In this document: one piece after another, positions 1 through 7,311 of the stretch
Position numbering within the stretch: the stretch's first letter is position 1
Layout: the number at the start of each line of letters is the position of its first letter
Source of the DNA: Oscillatoria acuminata PCC 6304
Lineage (GTDB): Bacteria > Cyanobacteriota > Cyanobacteriia > Cyanobacteriales > Laspinemataceae
Reading direction: 5' to 3'
Length of the DNA stretch: 50,699 bases
Assembly (NCBI RefSeq): GCF_000317105.1
Contig: NC_019694.1
Span: forward strand, 1 to 50,699
Notes under the pieces: generated by a model
Seen by the model: only the letters and a program-made list of their open reading frames with translations
Databases searched by the model: none
Told to the model about the DNA's origin: nothing
Position numbers and translations under genes: made by a program

Positions 1-128
1 GGTTTTTCTTTGCTAGTATGATAACGAAAATTGCCAGATTTATTTCAGAATCACCCAAGTTTTTCGGGTTAGATGTCTGGGCAAAGCAACCGAAAAAACC
101 TCAACGGCTACTCCACCGCACCGAGCTT

Positions 129-1085
129 TTAAAACTCCAACTTCTGCACCGCCGCCCGCTTCGTCTCTTCCCCCCTGCGGTCATATCGTGCAGTCGTTGA
201 GGGCGAGGAATGACCCGCGAGTTGCTGCACCGTGAAGGGATCGACATCCTTGCTAAGGAGGTCGGTGCAGAACGTGCGCCTAAAATCATGGGGGGAACAT
301 CGCTCAATTTGAGCGGAGTCCGCCAACTTCCGCACGACTTTGTACACCGTATCCGGAGTCAGCGCCTTGAGTTGGACTCTCCCGAATCGGTTGACCGGAC
401 AAAGCAACGGCCCGGGTTCGCGCCCTCTAACTTGCAACCAACTCTCCACAACTGGGACCAACTTACCCGCCAGGTAAACTATCCTATCCTTGTCCCGCTT
501 CCCCGCAACCACTTCGATAATGCCCGTATCAGGATGGTAATCTTTCAATTGCAGATTAACCAACTCCTCTCGCCTCATACCCGTACCGCGCAGGATGACA
601 ATCAAGGCCGCATCGCGCAGATTCAGCGGACTGACCGACTTTTGGCACTCATGGAGCATCGCGGCGAGTTCATCCGAGCAGATCGCCCGACCTTTGAGGT
701 TTTTTTTAGGAACATCAATGCGCGGCAAATCGGCAGCCCGGGCATAATCTTCGTGGGAAATTAACCCCAACCGCCACGCTTCTTGAAGCGTTCGCCGCAG
801 CGCACAGAGCATTTTGGCAGCAGTCGAGGGAGCCAACCGAGCCAACAAAGCCGAACGGACCGCAGCCGTGTGGTGGTAGCGCAACTTAGACCAGTCAAGG
901 GTGAGGGCATCACATTTGCCATTAGTAAGCAGTGCGGCAATGTAGTTGAGCGCTTGCCGCATGGTGACTTGTGAAGTTTTGCCCAGACTGGCTAAATAAA
1001 CCGCCGCCGGATGTTGCGTGAGCGGGACTGGCTCCAGCAAACTCAACGGCTCAGACTCAAAAAGAAACGGTTGCAGGTCGTCCAT
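129..1085 (-). CDS. tyrosine recombinase (phage integrase family)
   Basis: 318-aa site-specific recombinase, expected to cut and rejoin DNA through a covalent phosphotyrosine, for plasmid dimer resolution or integration. The N-terminal helical SAM-like core-binding region is about residues 22-115 and the catalytic domain about 135-318. The full catalytic set is visible: Arg171 in GTGMRREEL, a Lys in AGKRDKDR (196-201), His266 and Arg269 in HDFRR, His292 in LAGHSS and Tyr301 in TARYDRR. The length is normal for a XerC/D-like enzyme, so it should be active. It starts at ATG 1085 and stands alone, facing away from the next gene. I saw no attachment site. The family assignment is secure; the substrate is unknown. 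Confidence 0.93.
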   Translation of the reverse strand: MDDLQPFLFESEPLSLLEPVPLTQHPAAVYLASLGKTSQVTMRQALNYIAALLTNGKCDALTLDWSKLRYHHTAAVRSALLARLAPSTAAKMLCALRRTLQEAWRLGLISHEDYARAADLPRIDVPKKNLKGRAICSDELAAMLHECQKSVSPLNLRDAALIVILRGTGMRREELVNLQLKDYHPDTGIIEVVAGKRDKDRIVYLAGKLVPVVESWLQVRGREPGPLLCPVNRFGRVQLKALTPDTVYKVVRKLADSAQIERCSPHDFRRTFCTDLLSKDVDPFTVQQLAGHSSPSTTARYDRRGEETKRAAVQKLEF

Positions 1086-1416
1086 GACTCACCGCCAACA
1101 CATCCAACCATTGTAAGCAAAGGGGGAACGCCAGGAATGAGGTGGCGGATAAAACTTAACATGACTCTGTGGAACTAGCCTTCTCAATTATCATTGGCTA
1201 ACCATATCGTTTTGAGGGAGTTTAAACTCAATCCCTTGTCTGCTGGGGACGAAAGACTCTTCAACGGGTCCGGTCTTCCCGGAATCCTGACCACCAACTC
1301 CATTGAGGCCCCTCAAAGCGGCTGTGCTGTCAGTAGCACTGAGACAACACTAACTAAATGCCCCCGGACGAGCGGTATGATGGGAGGTCAAGGCACGACT
1401 ACAGCACGGAAAAGGC
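1086..1416. other. divergent intergenic region, no gene seen
   Basis: Spacer between the divergent recombinase and RHH/HTH genes. It must hold both promoters, but I see no convincing -35/-10 pair. A short plus-strand open frame at 1194-1433 has no ribosome binding site and no recognisable protein character. Confidence 0.5.
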
Positions 1417-1872
1417 ATGGCAGCGTCAACTAAACGGATTGTGGGTTATTTGCCGGTGGAGTACCATAATCGACTCCGGCAATATATGGAAGAGGAAAAC
1501 CTGGGCGAGAGTGCGGCCCTGGTGCAGATTCTGCGCGAGTTTTTTGATGGCAGACAGCAGAATCCTGAGATAGAGTCGCTGCGAGGGCAACTGACTCAGT
1601 TACAGCAGCGGGTGGCGGTGGTGGAGGCGGTGCTGAGTTCCGGGGGCAGAGGCGGCAGGGGACGGAGCCAAACCCCCATGATGTCTGAACCCATCAAGCC
1701 GAAAGCATTGACCACGGCAGAACTGGCGGAACGATTGAAGGTGACACCCCAGGAAGTTAGCGAAGCGGTAAGCCAGGGTGTCGAGGATTTTAAAAAGTGG
1801 AGTCGCAGTCGGGACCCAGCTTTGATCCGGTGGGAAAAACGGGGCGAGTTGTTCCACCAGGTTGAGCGGTGA
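1417..1872 (+). CDS. plasmid DNA-binding protein, RHH-like N-terminus plus C-terminal HTH module
   Basis: 151-aa protein. Residues about 6-45 (KRIVGYLPVEYHNRLRQYME onward) look like a ribbon-helix-helix fold. A heptad-like Leu/Gln stretch at about 50-75 should dimerise. A Gly/Arg linker follows, then a C-terminal module (about 97-150) with a helix-turn-helix look (LTTAELAERLKVTPQEVSEA) and the sequence FKKWSRSRDPALIRWEKRGE. The same C-terminal module occurs in the RHH protein at 40785-41693, in the pattern ELAxRLxVxP...FxKW...DP...W...KxG. ATG 1417 is chosen because the purine-rich ggaaaagg lies just upstream. It is likely a plasmid copy, partition or transcription regulator; the exact role is unknown. 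Confidence 0.75.
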   Translation: MAASTKRIVGYLPVEYHNRLRQYMEEENLGESAALVQILREFFDGRQQNPEIESLRGQLTQLQQRVAVVEAVLSSGGRGGRGRSQTPMMSEPIKPKALTTAELAERLKVTPQEVSEAVSQGVEDFKKWSRSRDPALIRWEKRGELFHQVER

Positions 1873-2005
1873 GGCGATTGGGTTGCCCCAAGCAGCAACG
1901 GCATAGCTACGCGAGCGCTGGTGTTTAAGTAGCGGTCTGGATTTCAATGTCTGGTTAGAACCTTACATTTTTGATGTATTTCCATGTCTATTCCGTGTCC
2001 AGCCA

Positions 2006-2043
2006 TTTACAGTCCTAAAAAATAGATTTTTTAGAACTGTAAA
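2006..2043. repeat. 18-bp-arm palindrome downstream of the RHH/HTH gene
   Basis: The arm at 2006-2023 (TTTACAGTCCTAAAAAAT) is complementary to 2026-2043 with one mismatch and a 2-nt centre. It lies 134 bp past the stop codon at 1872. It could be a cruciform, a factor-independent terminator without a proper U tract, or a protein-binding palindrome. Apart from this I see nothing in 1873-2258. Confidence 0.6.
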
Positions 2044-2258
2044 CTGACCGTCGAATTAAACGACCCCACTAAAGCAGATTTTCTTCGGTCTAATCCAGGC
2101 TCCTCAGTGGCAGGGGCTGATGCCAATCTTCAAGCGAGACGGGTACTCTCCGGGGTGACATTAGAGGCTATAATCGGGTTTGCCGCAACGGTTTTATCCC
2201 GTTAACCCTGGAGAAAATGTAGGAGGGCATTCTCCCTTGAACACAACTGCATAAAGTA

Positions 2259-2468
2259 ATGGTCAAAAAAGAAGAAGACACATCAGATCCACGGAATTAT
2301 GACATCCTTTATCGCTTGGATTTGGAGCAACTTAGATTGTTTGCTGCTCAAAACAAGGTTAAGGGCTATCAAACCATGAGTAAATCGGAGATAGTTGAAG
2401 CAATCAAGGAATTGAGCCGCATCAACGACGAACAACACAGAAAATCAAAGCGCTCGCGCCGTAGATAA
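2259..2468 (+). CDS. small basic protein with Rho-N/SAP-like motif
   Basis: 69 aa. The central segment, about residues 22-50 (LEQLRLFAAQNKVKGYQTMS then KSEIVEAIKEL), matches the short helix-turn-helix of Rho N-terminal/SAP-like nucleic-acid-binding domains. The C-terminus is strongly basic (KSKRSRRR). This combination suggests a small DNA- or RNA-binding accessory protein. There is no strong ribosome binding site directly before ATG 2259. Neighbouring genes give no functional hint. I infer nucleic-acid binding from the motif and charge only. Confidence 0.6.
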   Translation: MVKKEEDTSDPRNYDILYRLDLEQLRLFAAQNKVKGYQTMSKSEIVEAIKELSRINDEQHRKSKRSRRR

Positions 2469-2560
2469 TTCTCATGATTTATTAGCGAAAAGCGGCTGAT
2501 CATCACCCCCCGACAAAATTGTTAAAATTCAGCTTTGCGGGTGCATCTTCAAACCTGCTT

Positions 2561-2704
2561 TAAGGCAGCAATTCTCATTTTGACCAGCATCCTGTCCAAG
2601 ATGCCAAATCTTGAACGAAGGAATGGGGCTTTCAAGAAGCACTCTTGAGACTGTTCTCAATAAGCTTCAGCAAAATTTCCATAATGAGAATTGCTGGCTT
2701 TAAG
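2561..2704. repeat. imperfect inverted repeats bounding a ~145-bp non-coding segment
   Basis: The sequence taaggcagcaattctcatt near 2561-2579 is repeated inverted, with one mismatch, near 2684-2702. Smaller complementary stretches lie between them. The layout fits a miniature inverted-repeat element or a long imperfect hairpin. No gene is visible in 2469-2874. Confidence 0.45.
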
Positions 2705-2874
2705 GAGAATTTTTGACAAGGTGGCTCAAGTTGGGTGTGGTGAGATTTGTATTTAATGGAGGTCAAGGTGTTGAGTGCCGTTGAATGGGAAATCTTAGGA
2801 AGCAACTGGGCGGAGGGTTGAGAATGGATCTGAGGATAAAATAGGGAAAACCGCGTGGCCCCCAACAAGTCAAG

Positions 2875-3162
2875 ATGTCACGATATTCCAAAGACTGGCG
2901 CACCATTGCCTTAACTGTCAAAGAACAAGCCGGGTGGCGCTGTGCCAAATGTGATCTCCAATGTCTCCGCCCCGGTGACCCAACGACGCACCTGACCAAA
3001 TCCGAACGGACCAAAATCACCCTGACCGTGCACCACCATAACCGGATGCCCGAGGACAACCGCCCCGAGAATCTGATTGCACTTTGCACAACCTGCCACC
3101 TGGCTTGTCACACTCGGCAACAGTCGAATATCCCGCCCGGTCAGCTATCCTTTGAGTTTTAG
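2875..3162 (+). CDS. HNH endonuclease family protein
   Basis: 95-aa protein with a compact HNH fold: paired cysteines C23/C26, the HHHN motif at 53-56, Asn66, then C71/C74 with H75 and H79 (CTTCHLACH). This is the standard zinc-stabilised beta-beta-alpha-metal nuclease core of small stand-alone HNH proteins found on plasmids and phages. ATG 2875 (MSRYSKDWRTIAL) is a typical N-terminus for the group, in which the 'W..IA..VK..AGWRC..C' pattern leads into the first zinc pair. It is an orphan with no adjacent methylase or terminase genes, so its substrate is unclear. Confidence 0.82.
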   Translation: MSRYSKDWRTIALTVKEQAGWRCAKCDLQCLRPGDPTTHLTKSERTKITLTVHHHNRMPEDNRPENLIALCTTCHLACHTRQQSNIPPGQLSFEF

Positions 3163-3435
3163 TGGATTCTGTTGGGCGAGCGGTTGGTCAATACTCGGAG
3201 GTGACACTTATTTGGTTGGTTCTAGCGGCGATCGCCTGTTGGAGGGGGAAGCGCTGCGGTGGGGGAATTTTTGCTCAAGCCAACTGGAAAGAAGAACCGG
3301 CACGGCTGCACCCGCGTGGCTGATTGAGGTCATCATTTTGTCATTCCCTGAGTCGGTTAACAGGTATCAATTCAGGACAATAATTTTGGCTCTACTTGCC
3401 AGAATCCAGACCTAGCAAGGGTTTGATGGATACAT

Positions 3436-3605
3436 TTAAACAGTTAAACGTATTAGACCTTTAACTGTTTAAGCTATAAAAGGTTTAGCGAACCGGCCTT
3501 ATAACGGTTAAACCTAGTAAGGTATTAAACCTTTAACCGTTTAACCTATAAAATGTTTAGTAAACTGGCCTTATAACGGTTAAACCTAGTAAGGTATTAG
3601 ACCTT
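3436..3605. promoter_or_regulatory. palindrome cluster upstream of parA (candidate parS/operator)
   Basis: Three related inverted repeats precede parA. Site 1 has perfect 13-bp arms at 3436-3448 and 3460-3472 (TTAAACAGTTAAA). Site 2 has 10-bp arms at 3503-3512 and 3532-3541 (AACGGTTAAA) around the core AAGGTATTAAACCTT (3519-3533). Site 3 has the core AAGGTATTAGACCTT (3591-3605), ending 12 bp before the parA start. A 33-bp segment is directly repeated at 3495-3527 and 3567-3599, exactly 72 bp apart. The same core occurs once more after the partner gene (4727-4741). This is the usual layout of a type Ib partition centromere and autoregulatory operator. No gene is seen in 3163-3617. Confidence 0.75.
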
Positions 3606-3617
3606 AATCGGTTCATA

Positions 3618-4337
3618 ATGTTAAAAGTTGCGGTTTTCAACTTCAAAGGTGGGACGGCCAAAAGCACCACGACACTCAACCTCGGTGCTTGCCTTGCCAA
3701 CAAAAAGCGCTCCCTGTTGCTTGTCGATTTGGATGGGCAACGAACCCTTTCCTTTGGTCTGGGACTCGACGGCCAAAAACCAACGGCTTTGGATTGGCTC
3801 CAGGGTCAATCAGTAAAGCCCCGGGAGACCTCTATCAATAATCTCTCGCTCATCCCCGGTGACCTGGGGCTATTTCAACTCAGTGCCGAGTCGGATTTAT
3901 TCGGTCCGGCGCTGGCAAAGGTCAATCAATTCGATGTCTGCCTGATGGACTGCGCCCCCGGATTGACCGTTACCTCGGTTCAGGCGATTTTGAGTTGCGA
4001 TCGCATCCTCGTCCCGGTTGTCAGTGAACCCGCTGCACTCAAGGGACTCTCCGAAGCGGTTGAACTGATTCGGGACGAGCGGCCCGATTTGCCGATAGAT
4101 GTGGTGCGCTGCCGGTATCGCAAACGGTTGACCCTCACGGTTGAGTCAGATTTGCTCCTGTTCGAGGCGGCTCCCGAGTTGGATTTTCGGTTGTTGAATA
4201 CCTGCATCCCGGATAATATCTCGGTTGCTGAATCTATCGCCCATCAAAAACCCGTCACTAGCTATGCGTCGGGTTCAGTGGGGGCGAAGGCTTATAAGGC
4301 AATGGCTAAAGAATGCGTGGAGGCTTGGAATGTCTAA
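3618..4337 (+). CDS. parA: ParA-type partition ATPase
   Basis: 239-aa MinD/ParA-family ATPase that should drive plasmid segregation with a centromere-binding partner. The deviant Walker A is KGGTAKSTT (residues 10-18), with both the signature and catalytic lysines. Switch I is VDLDGQ (36-41), and a Walker B-like strand ends at Asp111 (VCLMDCAPG). There is no N-terminal HTH domain, so it is the short type Ib form, which usually leaves repression to the partner protein. It starts at ATG 3618, immediately after the palindrome cluster, with no clear Shine-Dalgarno. It overlaps the next gene by 8 bp, a sign of translational coupling. Confidence 0.93.
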   Translation: MLKVAVFNFKGGTAKSTTTLNLGACLANKKRSLLLVDLDGQRTLSFGLGLDGQKPTALDWLQGQSVKPRETSINNLSLIPGDLGLFQLSAESDLFGPALAKVNQFDVCLMDCAPGLTVTSVQAILSCDRILVPVVSEPAALKGLSEAVELIRDERPDLPIDVVRCRYRKRLTLTVESDLLLFEAAPELDFRLLNTCIPDNISVAESIAHQKPVTSYASGSVGAKAYKAMAKECVEAWNV

Positions 4338-4719
4338 TAAAAAAATGGGGGGAAAGTTGTCAAAGCTCTCTCAGTTTTCGGGCATCCGACAAGGATCCGA
4401 ACCCGTCGAACCTGAAGCCGAAACTCTCTGTGCCCCCACCAATGCACAATCTCCTTCCCAGGATAAAGCCAAACGGAAAACTCCCAGCGATAAGGAGACA
4501 CAGGTTACCTTGAACATCAAAATTTCGCGGCGGCAGAAAGACTGGCTGTCAGATACCGCCCAGACTATCCGGGACAACAACGAGGGGCCGGTGGCCCCGG
4601 CTGACCGCGTTTATCCTCAGCACTTGATTCAAGTGGCGATAGATTTGCTCAAATCGAACGAGGTGGATTGGTCCAAAATCCGCAATGTGGAAGAGTTGAG
4701 AGGTCATCTAAAGCTATAA
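4330..4719 (+). CDS. ParB-like centromere-binding partner of ParA
   Basis: 129-aa protein. ATG 4330 is chosen because GGAGG lies 7 bp upstream and the start overlaps the parA stop; a longer open frame from 4225 would run deep into parA. The N-terminal ~55 residues are polar and disordered-looking. Residues about 57-105 (VTLNIKISRRQKDWLSDTAQ, then the helix HLIQVAIDLLK) look like a ribbon-helix-helix DNA-binding domain, as in small ParB/ParG-type partners. It has no ParB nuclease or CTPase motifs. The flanking palindromes are its likely targets, both as centromere and operator. Confidence 0.75.
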   Translation: MSNKKMGGKLSKLSQFSGIRQGSEPVEPEAETLCAPTNAQSPSQDKAKRKTPSDKETQVTLNIKISRRQKDWLSDTAQTIRDNNEGPVAPADRVYPQHLIQVAIDLLKSNEVDWSKIRNVEELRGHLKL

Positions 4720-4751
4720 ACGTATAAAGGTATTAGACCTTTATACGTTTA
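4717..4751. repeat. perfect 15-bp palindrome closing the par operon
   Basis: Arms 4717-4731 and 4737-4751 with loop ATTAG. The core AAGGTATTAGACCTT is identical to the site just before parA, so I read it as a partition site rather than only a terminator. It has no U tract. Confidence 0.7.
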
Positions 4752-4935
4752 GACTATGACCTCGGACAAACTGTCGGACCCGACATTTATTTGAGAAACA
4801 CGGTCCCGTGACGCGAGCGCCCACTCGACTGCCGGATCCGGCACTTATGCAAATTGCCTGAACCCAACCCACCACCCCCGAACCTCATTGTGGATGCTCT
4901 CCACCCTCTGATAGCAAATCTGGTTTTATAAATAG

Positions 4936-4967
4936 AAAAAAACCCTCCCCTTGGAGGTTTTTTTCTC
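4936..4967. terminator. bidirectional terminator
   Basis: Hairpin with arms CCCTCC and GGAGG, an A-tract on the left and a T-tract on the right. It would stop the par operon from the left and the broken minus-strand gene from the right. Confidence 0.7.
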
Positions 4968-5055
4968 TACTAATTGCTAGTTGCTGGCTTACAACTCTGA
5001 AGATGAGGATAACTTTTAAGCATCCCCAGTTTGACAGTTTAGCTATGCGTATTAC

Positions 5056-5737
5056 TTATTTTTCTTCCTTAGTGAAACCTAAGCGTTCTGCAAGAGGAGA
5101 GTTCCTCCAAAATTCTTCTCGTTGCTGACGAGTCATTATTTCTTTCCTACCTACCTTGACTTGTTCAGGTTTTAACAGGGGTTGGTTTTCCCAATTCTTT
5201 TTCAATTCTTTGACAGAAATTTCGGGCGTTTGATGGTGAAAAACTAAAGACATATCCATCTTCTCCTGGTGCTATAGAAACTGGTTTTTCGTAATGCATT
5301 TGAATAATATCCCTGTAATAGTCAAAAGCCGCTTCCACCGACTCCAGTACCACAATAGGACTTTCATCATCTGCTTGTTGGAAAAATTCGAGAGCTTTAT
5401 TGACTGCATACTACCAAACCAGCCATTTTCCAACTGGAGCAACCAATTTTGGATTGGGCTGCCTATTCGCTGGCGTAGTTTCTAGGTTGAAAATTTCTAT
5501 AAAATTACTAGGGGATGGAAAAATTTCAAAGCGCATTAATCCCCATATTTGTCCTGATGCAGTTAATTTAATTATTCCTCCCTGCTCAAAATCAGTGTTT
5601 TCCCATATCGTAGGCCAGTGACAAGACCAACCCCTACTAGGCATATCATTATGCAAAGCAGGTTCTAACCGAGCTATATCCCAAGAATCATTGCTTTGAA
5701 GATATACGGGTACTTCAAAACATTCACAGTTAATCAT
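5056..5737 (-). pseudogene. broken partner gene downstream of an RHH gene
   Basis: An unrecognised protein interrupted twice. It starts at ATG 5737 (MINCECFEV), overlapping the upstream RHH stop in ATGATTAA. It reads about 108 codons to an amber codon at 5411-5413 (GKWLVW*). The same frame then continues as YAVNKALEFFQQADDESPIV, to about 5260. There a frameshift is needed to enter the last segment (TPEISVKELKKNWENQPLL to GFTKEEK, ending 5056). Mature-looking sequence on both sides of each lesion indicates recent decay. The pairing with a small RHH gene resembles a toxin-antitoxin order, but no toxin family is recognisable. The last 67 codons could alternatively be a separate gene. Confidence 0.55.
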
Positions 5738-5972
5738 CTTTTGGGAAGCTAGATTTGGAAACGGCCCCAATAGACTCTGAATGCCATCCAAAATGACGCG
5801 CTAAAATCTCAGGAATTATTTGATTGGGTTTCATCCCACTTCGTTCCGCTTCTTTACGGACTAAATAATCAAGACTTGCGGGTAGACGCATAGCGATCAC
5901 CTCGCCTCTCCTTTCCGGGTAAGGACTCCTAAATTTCCCCCCCTCTGTTCTGGGTTGTTGTTTTATCGGCAT
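5730..5972 (-). CDS. RHH (CopG/Arc-like) antitoxin-type protein
   Basis: 80 aa. After a basic N-terminal tail, residues about 23-65 (GEVIAMRLPASLDYLVRKEA followed by PNQIIPEILARHFGW) form a ribbon-helix-helix pattern: a beta strand of alternating residues, then two helices. Such proteins repress their own promoters. A pair of 17-bp direct repeats lies at 6009-6044, 37 bp upstream of the start, as a plausible operator. Its downstream partner is broken, so this may now be an orphan repressor. Confidence 0.7.
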   Translation of the reverse strand: MPIKQQPRTEGGKFRSPYPERRGEVIAMRLPASLDYLVRKEAERSGMKPNQIIPEILARHFGWHSESIGAVSKSSFPKDD

Positions 5973-6008
5973 ACCTCACTCTCGTGCCACTATGTTAATT
6001 AATTTCAT

Positions 6009-6044
6009 GTTAACAGCTTAACACCTAGTTAACAGCTTAACACC
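6009..6044. promoter_or_regulatory. two 17-bp direct repeats (candidate operator)
   Basis: GTTAACAGCTTAACACC occurs at 6009-6025 and again at 6028-6044, 19 bp apart. It sits upstream of the minus-strand RHH gene, which is the likely ligand. A third, degenerate half (gttaatta) lies at 5994-6002. Confidence 0.55.
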
Positions 6045-6577
6045 GAGTTACGCGGCATTGCAAACAATAGTACCCACTCCCATAGCGGCTATAAGAGGCG
6101 ATCGCCTTGGACGATAACTGTCGGTCCCGACACTTATCCGGCGAACCCAAACTTTCAGGCGATCGCCGGATAAGCGCTTGTTCTCCACCAACTCCCAAAC
6201 CCCAGGACAACCTCGTTTCCCACCGGCAAGATTCCGGCCAACAACAAGCGCCGCCAATCCGCGCAGGAGTAGAGACTATCCGACTTTCGTTACCTCCCCA
6301 GGCAGATTCCCAGACCAAAGGACTCGGGTAGATTAGGAACATAAGAAAAACAAACGCCAGTTAACACAGACCTAATAGGTCTTTTTAGTAAATTCCTATA
6401 ACAGACAATCCCGCTAGACTCGCTCTGGCGGGATTGTTGCGTTGGGGGGTCGCCCGGTATGCTGTGCTGCTGACCCAGTTGGTGGGACTGGCTCAGAAAC
6501 TGCTGGAGACCGAGGAAGATTGGCCGGAGTTTGAGGCGGTTTGGAGAAAGGTGGATAAAGCCGAGTGAAGAGATCGC
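6045..6577. other. intergenic region with hairpin and a possible gene remnant
   Basis: A 10-bp-arm hairpin (ACAATCCCGC/GCGGGATTGT) spans 6405-6437. From about 6427 a plus-strand frame without an ATG reads LAGLLRWGVARYAVLL to EAVWRKVDKAE and stops at 6568, ten bases before the next gene. It looks like a coding remnant, or a small gene using a TTG start near 6433. Two HIP1 octamers lie at about 6100 and 6155. Otherwise I see no gene. Confidence 0.4.
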
Positions 6578-6946
6578 ATGAGCAAACCCATTGGAGTCAG
6601 CCCCCAACCGACAGAACCCAAACAGCAGATTCATCCAACCCCCGACCCCGACTCGCCCAGTGGGGTGTTGATTCCGGCCACGATTGAGGAAGCTGTAGCC
6701 GAACTGGAAAAAATGCTACACCCAGACTTAATTGAGGAAATTCGGAACGAGACCGAATCGGAGTTTTTAGCCTCACAACATTTTGAACTAGGGTTGTGGA
6801 TACGTCTGAGTTGGAGACTATGGAGAGTTAGCATTCCCAACAAGCTAATTCAATGTTTTCAATCTATGGAAATCCATCACCCTGATGCCATGTCGAGTTT
6901 TCTGCTCATCGCACTGTGGCATCATTTGCACTATTCAGCAACCTAA
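6578..6946 (+). CDS. DUF6794-like small protein
   Basis: 122 aa with a Pro-rich N-terminus. The segment from about residue 34 (TIEEAVAELEKML) to the end (HFELGLWIRLSWRLW, then IHHPDAMSSFLLIALWHHLH) matches what I recall of the DUF6794 pattern: a leading 'tleEAi..L' helix, a 'GlwIRN.WgLW' block and a C-terminal 'gI.HPDdMS..il' block. The Asn of the IRN motif is a Leu here, so it may be divergent. The role of the family is unknown to me. It starts at ATG 6578 with a weak purine-rich site. Confidence 0.5.
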   Translation: MSKPIGVSPQPTEPKQQIHPTPDPDSPSGVLIPATIEEAVAELEKMLHPDLIEEIRNETESEFLASQHFELGLWIRLSWRLWRVSIPNKLIQCFQSMEIHHPDAMSSFLLIALWHHLHYSAT

Positions 6947-7282
6947 TTGACAAACATGGACGAGCAACTCAGCTTATTCGACCTACCCGAGGAACCCACC
7001 TAGAAGCAGCAGAAACTAGAGATGAACCGGGACCCGTTTATCCCGAGGATGAATTTCCCGAGGTTGATTCCCAAGAAATGATGCAGCCTAACTGCTGCTA
7101 CCGACAGAAGCGCTCTGCTGGGAGGAATCTTTTTTATTTGCGACCCCGGCCCAATTTAGGCCAAAATTAGGATGGGGCGCAATCCAATTCCTAGTGCGCT
7201 GCTGCCAAAAAACGGAGCAATTTAGGATGCACTCTGACTAAGCCCATTTAATCTGGCTGAGGGCCTGGGTTGCAATTGCCAT
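6947..7282. other. intergenic, short interrupted frame only
   Basis: ATG 6956 opens MDEQLSLFDLPEEPT and stops at a TAG (7001-7003). The same frame then continues 25 codons to TGA 7081. The 'LSLFDLP' N-terminus is common among short plasmid proteins, so this is probably the head of a lost gene. Nothing else is recognisable. Confidence 0.35.
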
Positions 7283-7307
7283 AAAAAAACCCCTCACTGA
7301 GGGGGTT
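7283..7307 (-). terminator. terminator of the transfer-like operon
   Basis: GC hairpin (AACCCCCTCA/TGAGGGGTT as read on the minus strand) followed by a run of seven T on the minus strand, just after the stop codon at 7312. Confidence 0.85.
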
Positions 7308-7311
7308 TCAA

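Noticed and set aside
1194-1433. 79-codon plus-strand frame before the RHH/HTH gene
   Set aside because: No ribosome site, overlap with the better-supported gene at 1417, and no protein-like features.
5411-7003. TAG recoding (amber read as Gln) because two frames continue beyond TAG
   Set aside because: Other genes in the window stop at TAG normally and no suppressor tRNA is seen; only two decayed frames are involved.
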